Shown one piece after another: positions 13,912 to 21,250 of a stretch of DNA of 34,573 bases. The translations under genes were made by a program, and so were the position numbers. The DNA is taken from positions 1 to 34,573 of the forward strand of contig JAGMCH010000092.1 in the NCBI GenBank assembly GCA_023129255.1, given 5' to 3'. Below the pieces are notes generated by a model. That model did not search any database and had not been told where the DNA came from. It saw only the letters and a list, made by a program, of their open reading frames with translations. The DNA comes from Dehalococcoidales bacterium. GTDB lineage: Bacteria; Chloroflexota; Dehalococcoidia; Dehalococcoidales; BS750m-G39. Each line of letters begins with the position of its first letter. Within the stretch, counting starts at the first letter, position 1.

Positions 13912-14844
13912 ATGTCGGAAAAAGAGCCACAGAGAGCGGTTGGTATCCCTATCTGGGGTATCTTCCTGTTATTTTTGGGGATAGTATTTCTCCTTCAAGC
14001 CCTTGATGTGCTTCCCTGGGGTCTGTGGGGGACGCTGTGGCGATTCTGGCCGGTACTAATCATTATTATTGGGCTTGGTATTCTCCTTCGCCGCTACAAT
14101 GTCTGGCTGGTTAGCCTGCTAATCCTAGCCATACTCGGCGCTTGCCTTGGTATCGCCATCTGGCAATATGGAGCATCTCCGCCGGGAGGAACAGTCACTG
14201 AAAGCTATTCGGAGCCCCTGGGAGAAATAGAGCGTGCTGAAGTTGAGGTGGACTTCACCGCCGGGAGTCTTACTGTGCTCAGCCTTCCCTCCAGTTCATC
14301 CAACCTGGTTGAGGCAAGCTCCGAGGTGAGAGATGGTATTGGCGGCATGAGGGTAGATTTTAATCGCCAGGGTAGTGAAGGCAGGCTCTATTTGACCACA
14401 GAGCGGGTTGATAGGGAATTCTGGGAGGAGGTTGGGGCTAGGTGGGAGGTTAAGTTTGCTAGAAATGTAATCTTAACCTTCAATATCAGGACAGCGGCGA
14501 GCAACCTATCTCTTGATTTCAGTGAGCTTAAGGTAACCGAGCTTCGGCTGGACATAGATGCCGGTAACTGTAAACTAACGCTGCCCTCCCTACCCCCTGT
14601 TTACTCTAGTTACATCACCCTTACCCACGTCTATATCAAGGCTGATGTAGCTAACATAGAGATTACCATTCCTGATGGGATAGCTGCCAGGGTTGAGGTG
14701 AATACTGACTTGTGCGCCTTGGATGTGGACGAGAGTCGCTTCTCCAAACAAGGCGACTATTATATTTCCAGTGACTTTGACACTAACCCGAACCGGGTAT
14801 ACCTTGAGATAAATTGTGATGTGGGGAGAGTGGAGGTTAACTAA
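13912..14844 (+). CDS. LiaF-like membrane protein with exported beta-rich domain
   Basis: This is a 310-residue protein. The first 85 residues hold three or four membrane segments in the pattern of the LiaI/LiaF transmembrane region (IWGIFLLFLGIVFLLQALD, LWRFWPVLIIIIGLGILLR, VSLLILAILGACLGIAIW). Residues 95-310 are a strand-rich outer domain with repeating sheets (ERAEVEVDFTAGSLTVLSL, ELRLDIDAGNCKLTLPSL, ARVEVNTDLCALDVD), as in LiaF C-terminal and DUF4097-like domains. Such proteins take part in cell-envelope stress responses. It pairs with the PspC-like gene two bases upstream. No kinase-regulator pair of the Lia type is adjacent. Confidence 0.82.
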   Translation: MSEKEPQRAVGIPIWGIFLLFLGIVFLLQALDVLPWGLWGTLWRFWPVLIIIIGLGILLRRYNVWLVSLLILAILGACLGIAIWQYGASPPGGTVTESYSEPLGEIERAEVEVDFTAGSLTVLSLPSSSSNLVEASSEVRDGIGGMRVDFNRQGSEGRLYLTTERVDREFWEEVGARWEVKFARNVILTFNIRTAASNLSLDFSELKVTELRLDIDAGNCKLTLPSLPPVYSSYITLTHVYIKADVANIEITIPDGIAARVEVNTDLCALDVDESRFSKQGDYYISSDFDTNPNRVYLEINCDVGRVEVN

Positions 14845-14848
14845 ACAT

Positions 14849-14877
14849 TTGCAATATTCGCTATATCTAGCTATACT
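14849..14877 (+). promoter_or_regulatory. Promoter of the hydrogenase operon
   Basis: TTGCAA (14849-14854), 17 bases and TATACT (14872-14877) precede the hydrogenase small-subunit gene by about 25 bases. The spacer contains the direct repeat GCTATA at 14860-14865 and 14870-14875, ten bases apart, and a single ModE-like half-site CGCTATAT at 14859-14866. Confidence 0.55.
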
Positions 14878-14901
14878 TTCTAAGCAGGAAAGGGGTTAAG
14901 G

Positions 14902-15882
14902 ATGGCTAAACCAAAGGTCGCTTTTTACTGGTGTGCTTCCTGTGGTGGCTGTGAAGAGACAGTGATTGACCTCAATGAAGATATACTAAAAGTAGCCGAT
15001 GCTGTGGATATCGTCTTCTGGCCGGTGGCGCTGGATTTTAAGCGTAAGGATATTGAAGCCTTAAAAGATGGCGAAATAGCGGTGAGCTTCATAAACGGGT
15101 CAGTAAGGCTGGAGGAGCAAGAGGAAATGGTCAAGCTACTGAGGCAAAAATCCGGGCTTGTGGTTGCCTTTGGCGCCTGTGCTCATTTAGGCGGCATTCC
15201 GGGATTGGGGAACTTCTGGAACCGGGATGCCATCTTTAACCGGGTGTATAAAGAAATCCCCACTGTGGAAAATCCAGAGGGGACTGTCCCGCAGGAGAAG
15301 ACGAAGGTTGACGGGGGCGAGCTTACACTGCCCGAGTTCTATGATACGGTGAAGACCTTAGACCAGACCACCGACGTGGATTATTATCTCCCCGGCTGTC
15401 CACCGCCCCCCGATTTAATAATGAAGGCGGTAGATGCCATTCTCAAGGGGGAGCTGCCGGAGAAAGGGGCGGTGCTAGCTCCCAATAAAGCTCTATGCGA
15501 TACCTGCCCCAGGGCAGAGTCCAAGCCAGACAAGCTATCAATTGACGAGGTAAAAAGACCGTGGCAAATCAAGCTTGACCCTGAGAAATGCTTTCTGGAC
15601 CAGGGGGTAATTTGTCTTGGTCCGGCTACTCGCACCGGCTGTGGAGAAACCTGCATTCGGGCTAACCAGCCATGCCGGGGATGCTTTGGTCCGGTAGACG
15701 GTGTCGTCGACCAGGGAGCTAAAGCCCTGTCAATGGTCGCCTCTATACTGGGGCTGGAGGGGGAAGAGAACATGACCGAGGAAGAGGTCAAAAAGCTAAT
15801 TGATGGCATTGCCGACCCGGCAGGGACAGTCTACCGATTTAGCCTGGCTTCCTCTTTGCTTAGAAGAAGGAGAATGGAATAG
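14902..15882 (+). CDS. [NiFe] hydrogenase small subunit, MvhG/group 3-like
   Basis: This is the electron-transfer subunit of a cytoplasmic group 3 [NiFe] hydrogenase; it carries Fe-S clusters from the Ni-Fe site outwards. At 326 residues it has no Tat signal, unlike membrane-bound uptake enzymes. The proximal cluster region starts at WCASCGGCEETV (Cys11, Cys14, Cys17), with AFGACAHLGGIPGLGN and YYLPGCPPPPDLI adding ligands. Two more Cys groups follow: LCDTCPR near residue 200, then CFLDQGVICLGPATRTGCGETCIRANQPCRGCFGP, as in MvhG/VhuG proteins. The large subunit follows nine bases after the stop codon. AAGGGGTTAAGG precedes the ATG. Confidence 0.93.
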   Translation: MAKPKVAFYWCASCGGCEETVIDLNEDILKVADAVDIVFWPVALDFKRKDIEALKDGEIAVSFINGSVRLEEQEEMVKLLRQKSGLVVAFGACAHLGGIPGLGNFWNRDAIFNRVYKEIPTVENPEGTVPQEKTKVDGGELTLPEFYDTVKTLDQTTDVDYYLPGCPPPPDLIMKAVDAILKGELPEKGAVLAPNKALCDTCPRAESKPDKLSIDEVKRPWQIKLDPEKCFLDQGVICLGPATRTGCGETCIRANQPCRGCFGPVDGVVDQGAKALSMVASILGLEGEENMTEEEVKKLIDGIADPAGTVYRFSLASSLLRRRRME

Positions 15883-15891
15883 GAGGATGGA

Positions 15892-17352
15892 GTGAAAAAG
15901 ATAACCATAGACCCCATAACCAGGCTTGAGGGGCATGGCAAGATAGAGATATTCCTCAATGATGAGGGGAATTGTGACCGGGCTTGCCTCCAGATTCCCG
16001 AGCTCAGGGGGTTTGAGAAGTTCTCTGAGGGGAGAGCCGCCGAGGAGATGCCCAGAATAACCACCATGATATGCGGCGTTTGTCCTACGGCTCACCACAT
16101 GGCGGCGACCAAAGCCCTGGATGACCTTTGGAAGGTTGAGCCAACCACGGCGGCGAAGAAGATAAGGGAACTGATGTACAACGCCTTCCAGGCTGAAGAT
16201 CATATACTGCACTTCTTCTTCCTTGGCGGCCCCGACTTTGTTGTTGGTCCCCAGGCACCGGCCGGGGAGAGGAATATCTTGGGAGTTATCGCCAAGGCTG
16301 GAATGGAAACCGGGGGAAAGGTTATAGAGATGAGGAAAAGGATGAGGAATGTGCTGAGGATAATCGGCGGTAAGCCGGTTATGCCTACCTGCGGCTTGCC
16401 TGGAGGAGTATCAAAACAGATTAGCGAGGACGAAAGAAAGACAATTATCGAGGCTGGGGAATATGGAGTTGATTTCTGCAAGTTTGCCCTCAGCCTTTTT
16501 GATGATATCGTGCTCAAAAATAAGGAATACGTTGACCTTATCACTGGAGATGTCTACTCGCACCGGACATACTATATGGGTCTGGTGGATGAGAATAACA
16601 AGGTTAACTTTTACGATGGTCAAATAAGGGTGGTCGACCCCAATGGCAAAGAGTTTGCCAAGTTTAAGGTTCAGAATTATCTGGACCACATCAGGGAGCA
16701 TGTTGAGCCCTGGACCTATGTGAAGTTCTCCTATCTCAAGAACGTAGGCTGGAAGGGATTTGTTGATGGGGAGGAGAGCGGGGTTTTCCGGGTGGCGCCG
16801 CTGGCTCGGCTGAATGCCTCCGATGGCATGGCAACGCCACTGGCCCAGGAAGCCTATGACAAGATGTACGAAACATTGGGCGGGAAGCCGGTTCACAGCA
16901 CCCTGGTTTTCCACTGGGCGCGACTGGTGGAGGCGCTTTACGCCTCAGAAAGAGTGCTGGAGCTTGCCAAAGACCCTGAAATTACCTCAGATGACATCGT
17001 GAACCTACCCACTGAAACGCCCAAGGAGGGGATAGGAGTGGTAGAGGCGCCCCGAGGAACCCTTATCCATCACTACCAGACTGACGACCAGGGAATCCTC
17101 ACCGGGGTCAATCTGATTGTGGCTACCCAGAATAACTCGGCGGCAATTAACATGTCGGTGGAGAAGGCAGCCAAGGCACTGATAAAGAAGGGTGAGGTCC
17201 CGGACGGGATTCTCAATATGATTGAGATGGCATTCAGGGCTTATGACCCGTGTCATGCCTGCGCTACCCATTCCCTCCCCGGGATGATGCCGCTTGAGGT
17301 GAGTGTATATGACTCCGGGGGTAGCCTGGTAAAGAAACTGGTAAGAGATTAG
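15892..17352 (+). CDS. [NiFe] hydrogenase large subunit, MvhA/group 3-like
   Basis: This catalytic subunit splits or makes H2 at a Ni-Fe(CN)2CO site. Of its 486 residues, DPITRLEGHGKIEIFL opens the protein. The first cysteine pair is Cys61 and Cys64 in MICGVCPTAHH, and the second is Cys454 and Cys457 in DPCHACATH. The residue before ICGVC is usually Arg in [NiFe] hydrogenases and is Met here. After His460 there are 26 further residues, the expected C-terminal peptide removed once nickel is in place; the matching protease gene lies at 20379. The start codon is GTG, with AGGAGGAT just upstream. The protein should pair with the small subunit encoded directly before it. Confidence 0.94.
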   Translation: MKKITIDPITRLEGHGKIEIFLNDEGNCDRACLQIPELRGFEKFSEGRAAEEMPRITTMICGVCPTAHHMAATKALDDLWKVEPTTAAKKIRELMYNAFQAEDHILHFFFLGGPDFVVGPQAPAGERNILGVIAKAGMETGGKVIEMRKRMRNVLRIIGGKPVMPTCGLPGGVSKQISEDERKTIIEAGEYGVDFCKFALSLFDDIVLKNKEYVDLITGDVYSHRTYYMGLVDENNKVNFYDGQIRVVDPNGKEFAKFKVQNYLDHIREHVEPWTYVKFSYLKNVGWKGFVDGEESGVFRVAPLARLNASDGMATPLAQEAYDKMYETLGGKPVHSTLVFHWARLVEALYASERVLELAKDPEITSDDIVNLPTETPKEGIGVVEAPRGTLIHHYQTDDQGILTGVNLIVATQNNSAAINMSVEKAAKALIKKGEVPDGILNMIEMAFRAYDPCHACATHSLPGMMPLEVSVYDSGGSLVKKLVRD

Positions 17353-17411
17353 CCAGGCGTCAGGGTAGGCAATTTGGTTATGGGGCAGAATTTTGCCGGG
17401 AAGATGAGAAG

Positions 17412-19634
17412 ATGAAACCGATATTGGTAGTAGATGACGAAGCTATTATGAGGGAATCGCTTCGGGATTGGTTAACTGATGGCGGCTATCAGGTAGAGAC
17501 CGCTGAGGATGGAGAAGCAGCGCTAAAAGCCATTGCTCGGCAGGACTTTGGTGTTGCCATTCTCGACCTGATGTTGCCGGGGAAGAACGGGATTGAGGTA
17601 TTGCGGGAGGCTAAAGAAAATAGGCCATATCTCAAGGGAATAATTATCACGGCTTATGCCTCGGTGCCGACGGCGGTGGAGGCGATGAAAGAGGGGGCGG
17701 TTGATTATCTGCCCAAACCGGTCAAGCTTAACGAACTGGAAGCATTGATTCGTGACGCTCTCGGCCCGGTTCAGATAGAAGTTAAGCCTAAGGCTGCCGT
17801 AGCGCCGGCTAAAGTTGAACTACCGGTGGTGGAGGAAGAAGAGCTGGCACGGGTTGAGGAAGTGATTGATGAGGCTACCGGGAAGGTATATTTACCGCCT
17901 TGTCAGATAGCCTGTCCTATCGGGGAGGACATCCAGCGCACCAATGCCATGATTGCTCTGCTCCCTCTGGATGTCGAGGAAGCTCATAGCCAGATAATTA
18001 AAATAGGCGACGAAATTTATAAAAAGAACCCCTTATTCCCGGTATGCAGCTATATTTGCGGGCTCTGTGAGAAAGAGTGTAATTATAAAGACCATACCGG
18101 GGCAGTAAGAAGGAAAATGCTCAAAAGGTTTATCTCTGAATATTATCTTCCCTATCTGGAAAGTAAGCCCGTGCTTCCCTATCCCACCAGAGAAAAGGTG
18201 GCCGTCATCGGTGGGGGGCCAGGGGGGTTGATGTGTGCTTACATGCTGGGGAAAATGGGCTATAAAGTAACTATCCTGGAGAGTAGTTCCTGGTTGGGGG
18301 GTGCGCTGAGATACATCCCTCAATATCGTCTCCCTGGCGATGTTATCAATAGCACTTTAAACAGTCTGGTGAGGATTGCCCATATTGAGGTCAGATTCGG
18401 AATAGAGATGGGTAAAAATGGCAACACGCTGGGCAATCTCGACGGTGAGGGTTATCAGGCGGCATTTATTGCCACCGGAACCCATGCCCCTAGACCCCTC
18501 ACTTTGGAGAGGGAGACGGTGGTGGGAGCCGACCTGGACGGGGTTATCTCCGGGTTGTATCTCCTCTATGACATGAACCAGGGGAAGATTCCCGCCCAGC
18601 TCTATCGCCAGCTCTTCCGGCATAAGAAGGTGATAGTGGTTGGTGGCGGCAATGTTGCCTTTGACGTCGCTCGAAGTGCCCAGCGGCTAGGGGGAGATGT
18701 TACCCTTGTCTGTCTGGAGAGTGCGGATAAATCTTCCAAGGACGGGATTCCGGCTGATGTTGAAGAAGTTGAAGGTGCTATAGAAGAAGGCATAATGATA
18801 AATTACTGCCGGGGGGTGGAGGAGATTATCGGAGAGAAGGTAAGATTCAAGGCAATAAAGTGTCCTCGCTGCACCTCGGTCTTTGATGAGAAGGGATTTA
18901 ATCCCAAGTTTGACCGGGGCGATGTTATCTATCTCGAGGGGGATGTGCTGCTGATTACCATCGGACAGGGTGCTGAGCGGACATTCTTTCGGCAGGAGGG
19001 CTTGCTGGATGGGGACGGCAGACTTGATGTTGACCAACTTACCCTGATGAGCAATCGCCGAGAGGGGGTTTTCATCGGAGGCGATGTGAGACGGGTGGGC
19101 TTCGCTGCCGAAGCGATGAGAGATGGGATAGTAGCCGCTGAGTCTATAGACCGCTACCTGAGAGGCAGTGATCTGAAAGCGGGGAGGAAGAAGGAGTATG
19201 AGGATGCCGCCTTCCCCAAACGCCTAGAATACAAGCCTCAGCCTGAGGTCTTATGGTCGGCGGTGGAAGATAGGCTAAATTTTGAACCTTTTGAGAAGGG
19301 ATACAGCCTGGAAGAAGCGGTAGCCGAAGCCAGAAGGTGTCTGTGCTGTGGTCCGTGCCAAAGCTGCAAGGCTTGTGTGCTGCTGGGACTCCAGTCTGAG
19401 ATACCGCAGATTGCAGTTAACCAGGATTTATGTAGTGGGTGTGGCGTTTGTGTCGCGGTATGTCCTTATGATGCCCTCCAGCTGGTGAAATATGATAGCG
19501 GGCGGGTAGTAACTATAGATAACCTTAAGTGTAAAAGATGCGGCTTGTGCGCTAGTGCTTGCCCTGCCGGGGCGGTAACTATTGAAGATAACCTGGCGGA
19601 AACTATAGCTAGCGCTTACATATTTTTATCATAA
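17412..19634 (+). CDS. Receiver domain-GltD-like flavoprotein-ferredoxin fusion
   Basis: This is an unusual 740-residue protein. Residues 1-118 are a complete response-regulator receiver: Asp8-Asp9, phosphoacceptor Asp52 in AILDLMLPG, Thr80 and Lys102. A Pro/Ala/Val-rich linker follows. Residues about 160-245 are a domain seen in glutamate synthase small subunits and dihydropyrimidine dehydrogenase, with cysteine groups ([26 protein letters not shown]) for Fe-S clusters. Next is an FAD/NAD(P) oxidoreductase with dinucleotide motifs [20 protein letters not shown] and [20 protein letters not shown] and the FAD-closing [18 protein letters not shown]. The C-terminus has a Cys-rich [13 protein letters not shown] region and two 4Fe-4S motifs ([24 protein letters not shown]). 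Gene order suggests it takes electrons from, or gives them to, the hydrogenase. The receiver implies control by phosphorylation. No kinase is encoded nearby. Confidence 0.9.
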   Translation: MKPILVVDDEAIMRESLRDWLTDGGYQVETAEDGEAALKAIARQDFGVAILDLMLPGKNGIEVLREAKENRPYLKGIIITAYASVPTAVEAMKEGAVDYLPKPVKLNELEALIRDALGPVQIEVKPKAAVAPAKVELPVVEEEELARVEEVIDEATGKVYLPPCQIACPIGEDIQRTNAMIALLPLDVEEAHSQIIKIGDEIYKKNPLFPVCSYICGLCEKECNYKDHTGAVRRKMLKRFISEYYLPYLESKPVLPYPTREKVAVIGGGPGGLMCAYMLGKMGYKVTILESSSWLGGALRYIPQYRLPGDVINSTLNSLVRIAHIEVRFGIEMGKNGNTLGNLDGEGYQAAFIATGTHAPRPLTLERETVVGADLDGVISGLYLLYDMNQGKIPAQLYRQLFRHKKVIVVGGGNVAFDVARSAQRLGGDVTLVCLESADKSSKDGIPADVEEVEGAIEEGIMINYCRGVEEIIGEKVRFKAIKCPRCTSVFDEKGFNPKFDRGDVIYLEGDVLLITIGQGAERTFFRQEGLLDGDGRLDVDQLTLMSNRREGVFIGGDVRRVGFAAEAMRDGIVAAESIDRYLRGSDLKAGRKKEYEDAAFPKRLEYKPQPEVLWSAVEDRLNFEPFEKGYSLEEAVAEARRCLCCGPCQSCKACVLLGLQSEIPQIAVNQDLCSGCGVCVAVCPYDALQLVKYDSGRVVTIDNLKCKRCGLCASACPAGAVTIEDNLAETIASAYIFLS

Positions 19635-19645
19635 GGAGGTGGGTT

Positions 19646-19864
19646 GTGAAGGAGAAGGTGGAAGAAGTCTTAGCCAAAATAAGGCCTGCTTTACAGGCAG
19701 ACGGTGGAGATGTTGAGCTGGTGGGGGTGGACGACGGGGTGGTTAAGGTAGCTCTGAAAGGTGCTTGTGCCGGCTGTCCGGTGGCGACGATAACCTTGAA
19801 GCAGGGGATTGAACGAATGCTCAAGGCGCAGATACCTGAGGTCAAGGAAGTGGTTGCTGTTTAG
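19646..19864 (+). CDS. NifU C-terminal (Nfu) domain Fe-S carrier
   Basis: This is a 72-residue stand-alone Nfu domain. The pattern is typical: [25 protein letters not shown], a strand VVKVALKG, and then the cluster-binding pair in [20 protein letters not shown]. Nfu proteins hand assembled 4Fe-4S clusters to target enzymes. The start is a GTG preceded by AAGGAGGT. It lies 11 bases after the Fe-S-rich fusion protein and within the hydrogenase gene block, so its clients probably include that protein and the hydrogenase subunits. The length is as expected for the short form of the family. Confidence 0.93.
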   Translation: MKEKVEEVLAKIRPALQADGGDVELVGVDDGVVKVALKGACAGCPVATITLKQGIERMLKAQIPEVKEVVAV

Positions 19865-19888
19865 AGGTAGCCTCTGGAAGGCGGGATA

Positions 19889-20116
19889 ATGCCGATATAC
19901 GAGTATATTTGTTCCAATTGCAAGCTTAAATTTGAATTGCTCAGAGCAATGAGCCAGTCAGGCGAGAGTGCTCCCTGTCCAAGTTGTGGCAGTAGTGCTC
20001 AGCGAGCGCTTTCATTATTCTCCAGAAGTTCTGAAGGGTCATCTGCTTCTGAGGCAGGAAGCGCATGTGGTACTTGCACCTCCAATACCTGTAGTACTTG
20101 TTCTTTATCGGGATAA
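19889..20116 (+). CDS. FmdB-family zinc-ribbon protein
   Basis: This is a 75-residue protein with the N-terminal FmdB pattern MPIYEYICSNCKLKFELL followed by CPSCGSSAQRAL, giving a four-cysteine zinc ribbon (Cys8, Cys11 and a second CxxC near residue 34). The tail is Ser-rich and ends with extra cysteines in CGTCTSNTCSTC, which could bind another metal. FmdB was named from a formamidase gene cluster, where a regulatory role was proposed; its general function is not settled. GGAAGGCGGGATA gives a reasonable ribosome binding site. Placement inside the hydrogenase block suggests an accessory role, but similar genes also occur in unrelated places. Confidence 0.85.
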   Translation: MPIYEYICSNCKLKFELLRAMSQSGESAPCPSCGSSAQRALSLFSRSSEGSSASEAGSACGTCTSNTCSTCSLSG

Positions 20117-20126
20117 GGGAGGGCAA

Positions 20127-20366
20127 ATGAGAAAGCGGAGAATACGCCTTTCCTGTCATTCTTGCGGTAGGGTAGCGGAATATCCTCCTGGAGCGCCACC
20201 CTGCGAGGCGCTCCAAGGCTGGCTGACTGTTTCTTGCTGGGAAGGTTTGGGCTCCGTTGAGCATTATAACTTCTGCTCCTTCAGTTGTCTTGAGTCTTGG
20301 GCAGATGCCCGAGTTCCTAGAGTCCCTGAGGTATTTTTGGAATCCTTTAGAGAAGGTAAAACCTAA
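20127..20366 (+). CDS. Small cysteine-rich protein, probable zinc binder, 79 aa
   Basis: This 79-residue basic protein starts MRKRRIRLSCHSCGR and has a second cysteine group, CSFSCLESW, near residue 55, plus single cysteines in between. The spacing suggests a zinc knuckle or ribbon. I do not recognise the family. The frame stays open upstream into the FmdB-like gene, but ATG 20127 follows AAGGGAGGG and is clearly the translation start. It lies ten bases after the FmdB-like gene and 12 bases before the hydrogenase protease gene. The context makes it a candidate accessory or assembly factor of the hydrogenase; this is an inference from position only. Confidence 0.72.
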   Translation: MRKRRIRLSCHSCGRVAEYPPGAPPCEALQGWLTVSCWEGLGSVEHYNFCSFSCLESWADARVPRVPEVFLESFREGKT

Positions 20367-20378
20367 GAAAAGATAAAT

Positions 20379-20828
20379 ATGAAGACGCTTATCCTGGGAG
20401 TTGGCAACTCTATTCTCACTGACGATGGGGTCGGAATCAAGATTGCCCACAAGCTCAAGGAGGGAAACCCTGAATTAGAAGTGACCGAGACAAGCGAAGC
20501 CGGAATTGCACTCCTTGACCTTATGGCGGGCTATGATAAGCTCATCATCATCGATTCTATAAGAACCGAAAAAGGGAAACCAGGAGAGCTCTACAAGCTT
20601 GGGCTGGAAGCTCTAAAGCCCGCCGCCAATCTGTCTTCATCTCATGGCATAGATATCGCCACTGCCTACGAGATTGGGCAAAGGCTAGGATATAGGATGC
20701 CCAAGTATATTAGCATATACGCTGTGGAGATAAAGGATAATACCACCTTTGGGGAGAGGTGCACCGAAGAGGTGGAGGCAAGGATACCATTCATTGCTGA
20801 GCAAATAATAGGGGAGGAGAAGCTGTGA
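20379..20828 (+). CDS. Hydrogenase maturation protease (HycI/HybD type)
   Basis: This protease removes the C-terminal peptide of the [NiFe] large subunit after nickel insertion. It has 149 residues. The fold signature LGVGNSILTDDGVG opens the protein. By comparison with HybD, the three nickel-sensing residues are Asp16, Asp59 in LIIIDSI and His89 in SSSHGID. The expected substrate is the large subunit encoded at 15892-17352, which keeps 26 residues after its final metal-binding His. The next gene overlaps its stop codon by four bases, so translation of the two is coupled. Confidence 0.93.
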   Translation: MKTLILGVGNSILTDDGVGIKIAHKLKEGNPELEVTETSEAGIALLDLMAGYDKLIIIDSIRTEKGKPGELYKLGLEALKPAANLSSSHGIDIATAYEIGQRLGYRMPKYISIYAVEIKDNTTFGERCTEEVEARIPFIAEQIIGEEKL

Positions 20829-21226
20829 CCGATTTTGAGCCTAAGATTATAGTCTTCTGCTGTAACTGGTGTTCGTATGCCGGGGCAGACCTGGCTGGCA
20901 CCTCAAGATTAAAGATTAAGCCCAATTTCAGGGTAATCCGAACCATGTGTTCAGGAAGGGTGGAACCCTCTTTTATTTTTCATGCCCTTGCTAAAGGAGC
21001 CGATGGGGTGATGATAGCTGGATGCCATCCCGGGGATTGCCACTATAACAGTGGTAATTATAAGGTAAGGCGCAGGATAATGTTACTCAAAAAAACGCTC
21101 CCCCAACTTGGGATAGAACCTGAGAGATTAAGGCTAGAATGGATTTCTGCAGCTGAGGGAACAAAATTCCGCAGCACAGTGAACGAGTTTATTGGCGAGG
21201 TCACAGAACTTGGCCCCCTTCATTAA
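20825..21226 (+). CDS. MvhD-like hydrogenase iron-sulfur subunit
   Basis: This is a 133-residue protein of the MvhD (FrhD/VhuD) family. In methanogens, MvhD carries a 2Fe-2S cluster and links the MvhAG hydrogenase to HdrA. The cysteines sit in IIVFCCNWCSYAGAD near the N-terminus, IRTMCSGRVEP, and IAGCHPGDCHY; YKVRRRIMLLKKTLPQLGI is also typical. The GTG start overlaps the end of the protease gene by four bases. It lies five genes away from the large-subunit gene rather than beside it. With no HdrA encoded in the window, its partner may be the flavoprotein fusion at 17412-19634. Confidence 0.93.
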   Translation: MTDFEPKIIVFCCNWCSYAGADLAGTSRLKIKPNFRVIRTMCSGRVEPSFIFHALAKGADGVMIAGCHPGDCHYNSGNYKVRRRIMLLKKTLPQLGIEPERLRLEWISAAEGTKFRSTVNEFIGEVTELGPLH

Positions 21227-21250
21227 TTAGTTCTCCCTTTAAGGCAGATA

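Noticed and set aside
16411-16914. Minus-strand frame of 167 codons inside the hydrogenase large subunit gene
   Set aside because: Shadow of the plus-strand gene; no start signals and no recognisable protein features.
19941-20450. Minus-strand frame of 169 codons across the zinc-ribbon genes
   Set aside because: The plus strand has well-placed ribosome binding sites and cysteine motifs for two small genes; the reverse frame has neither.
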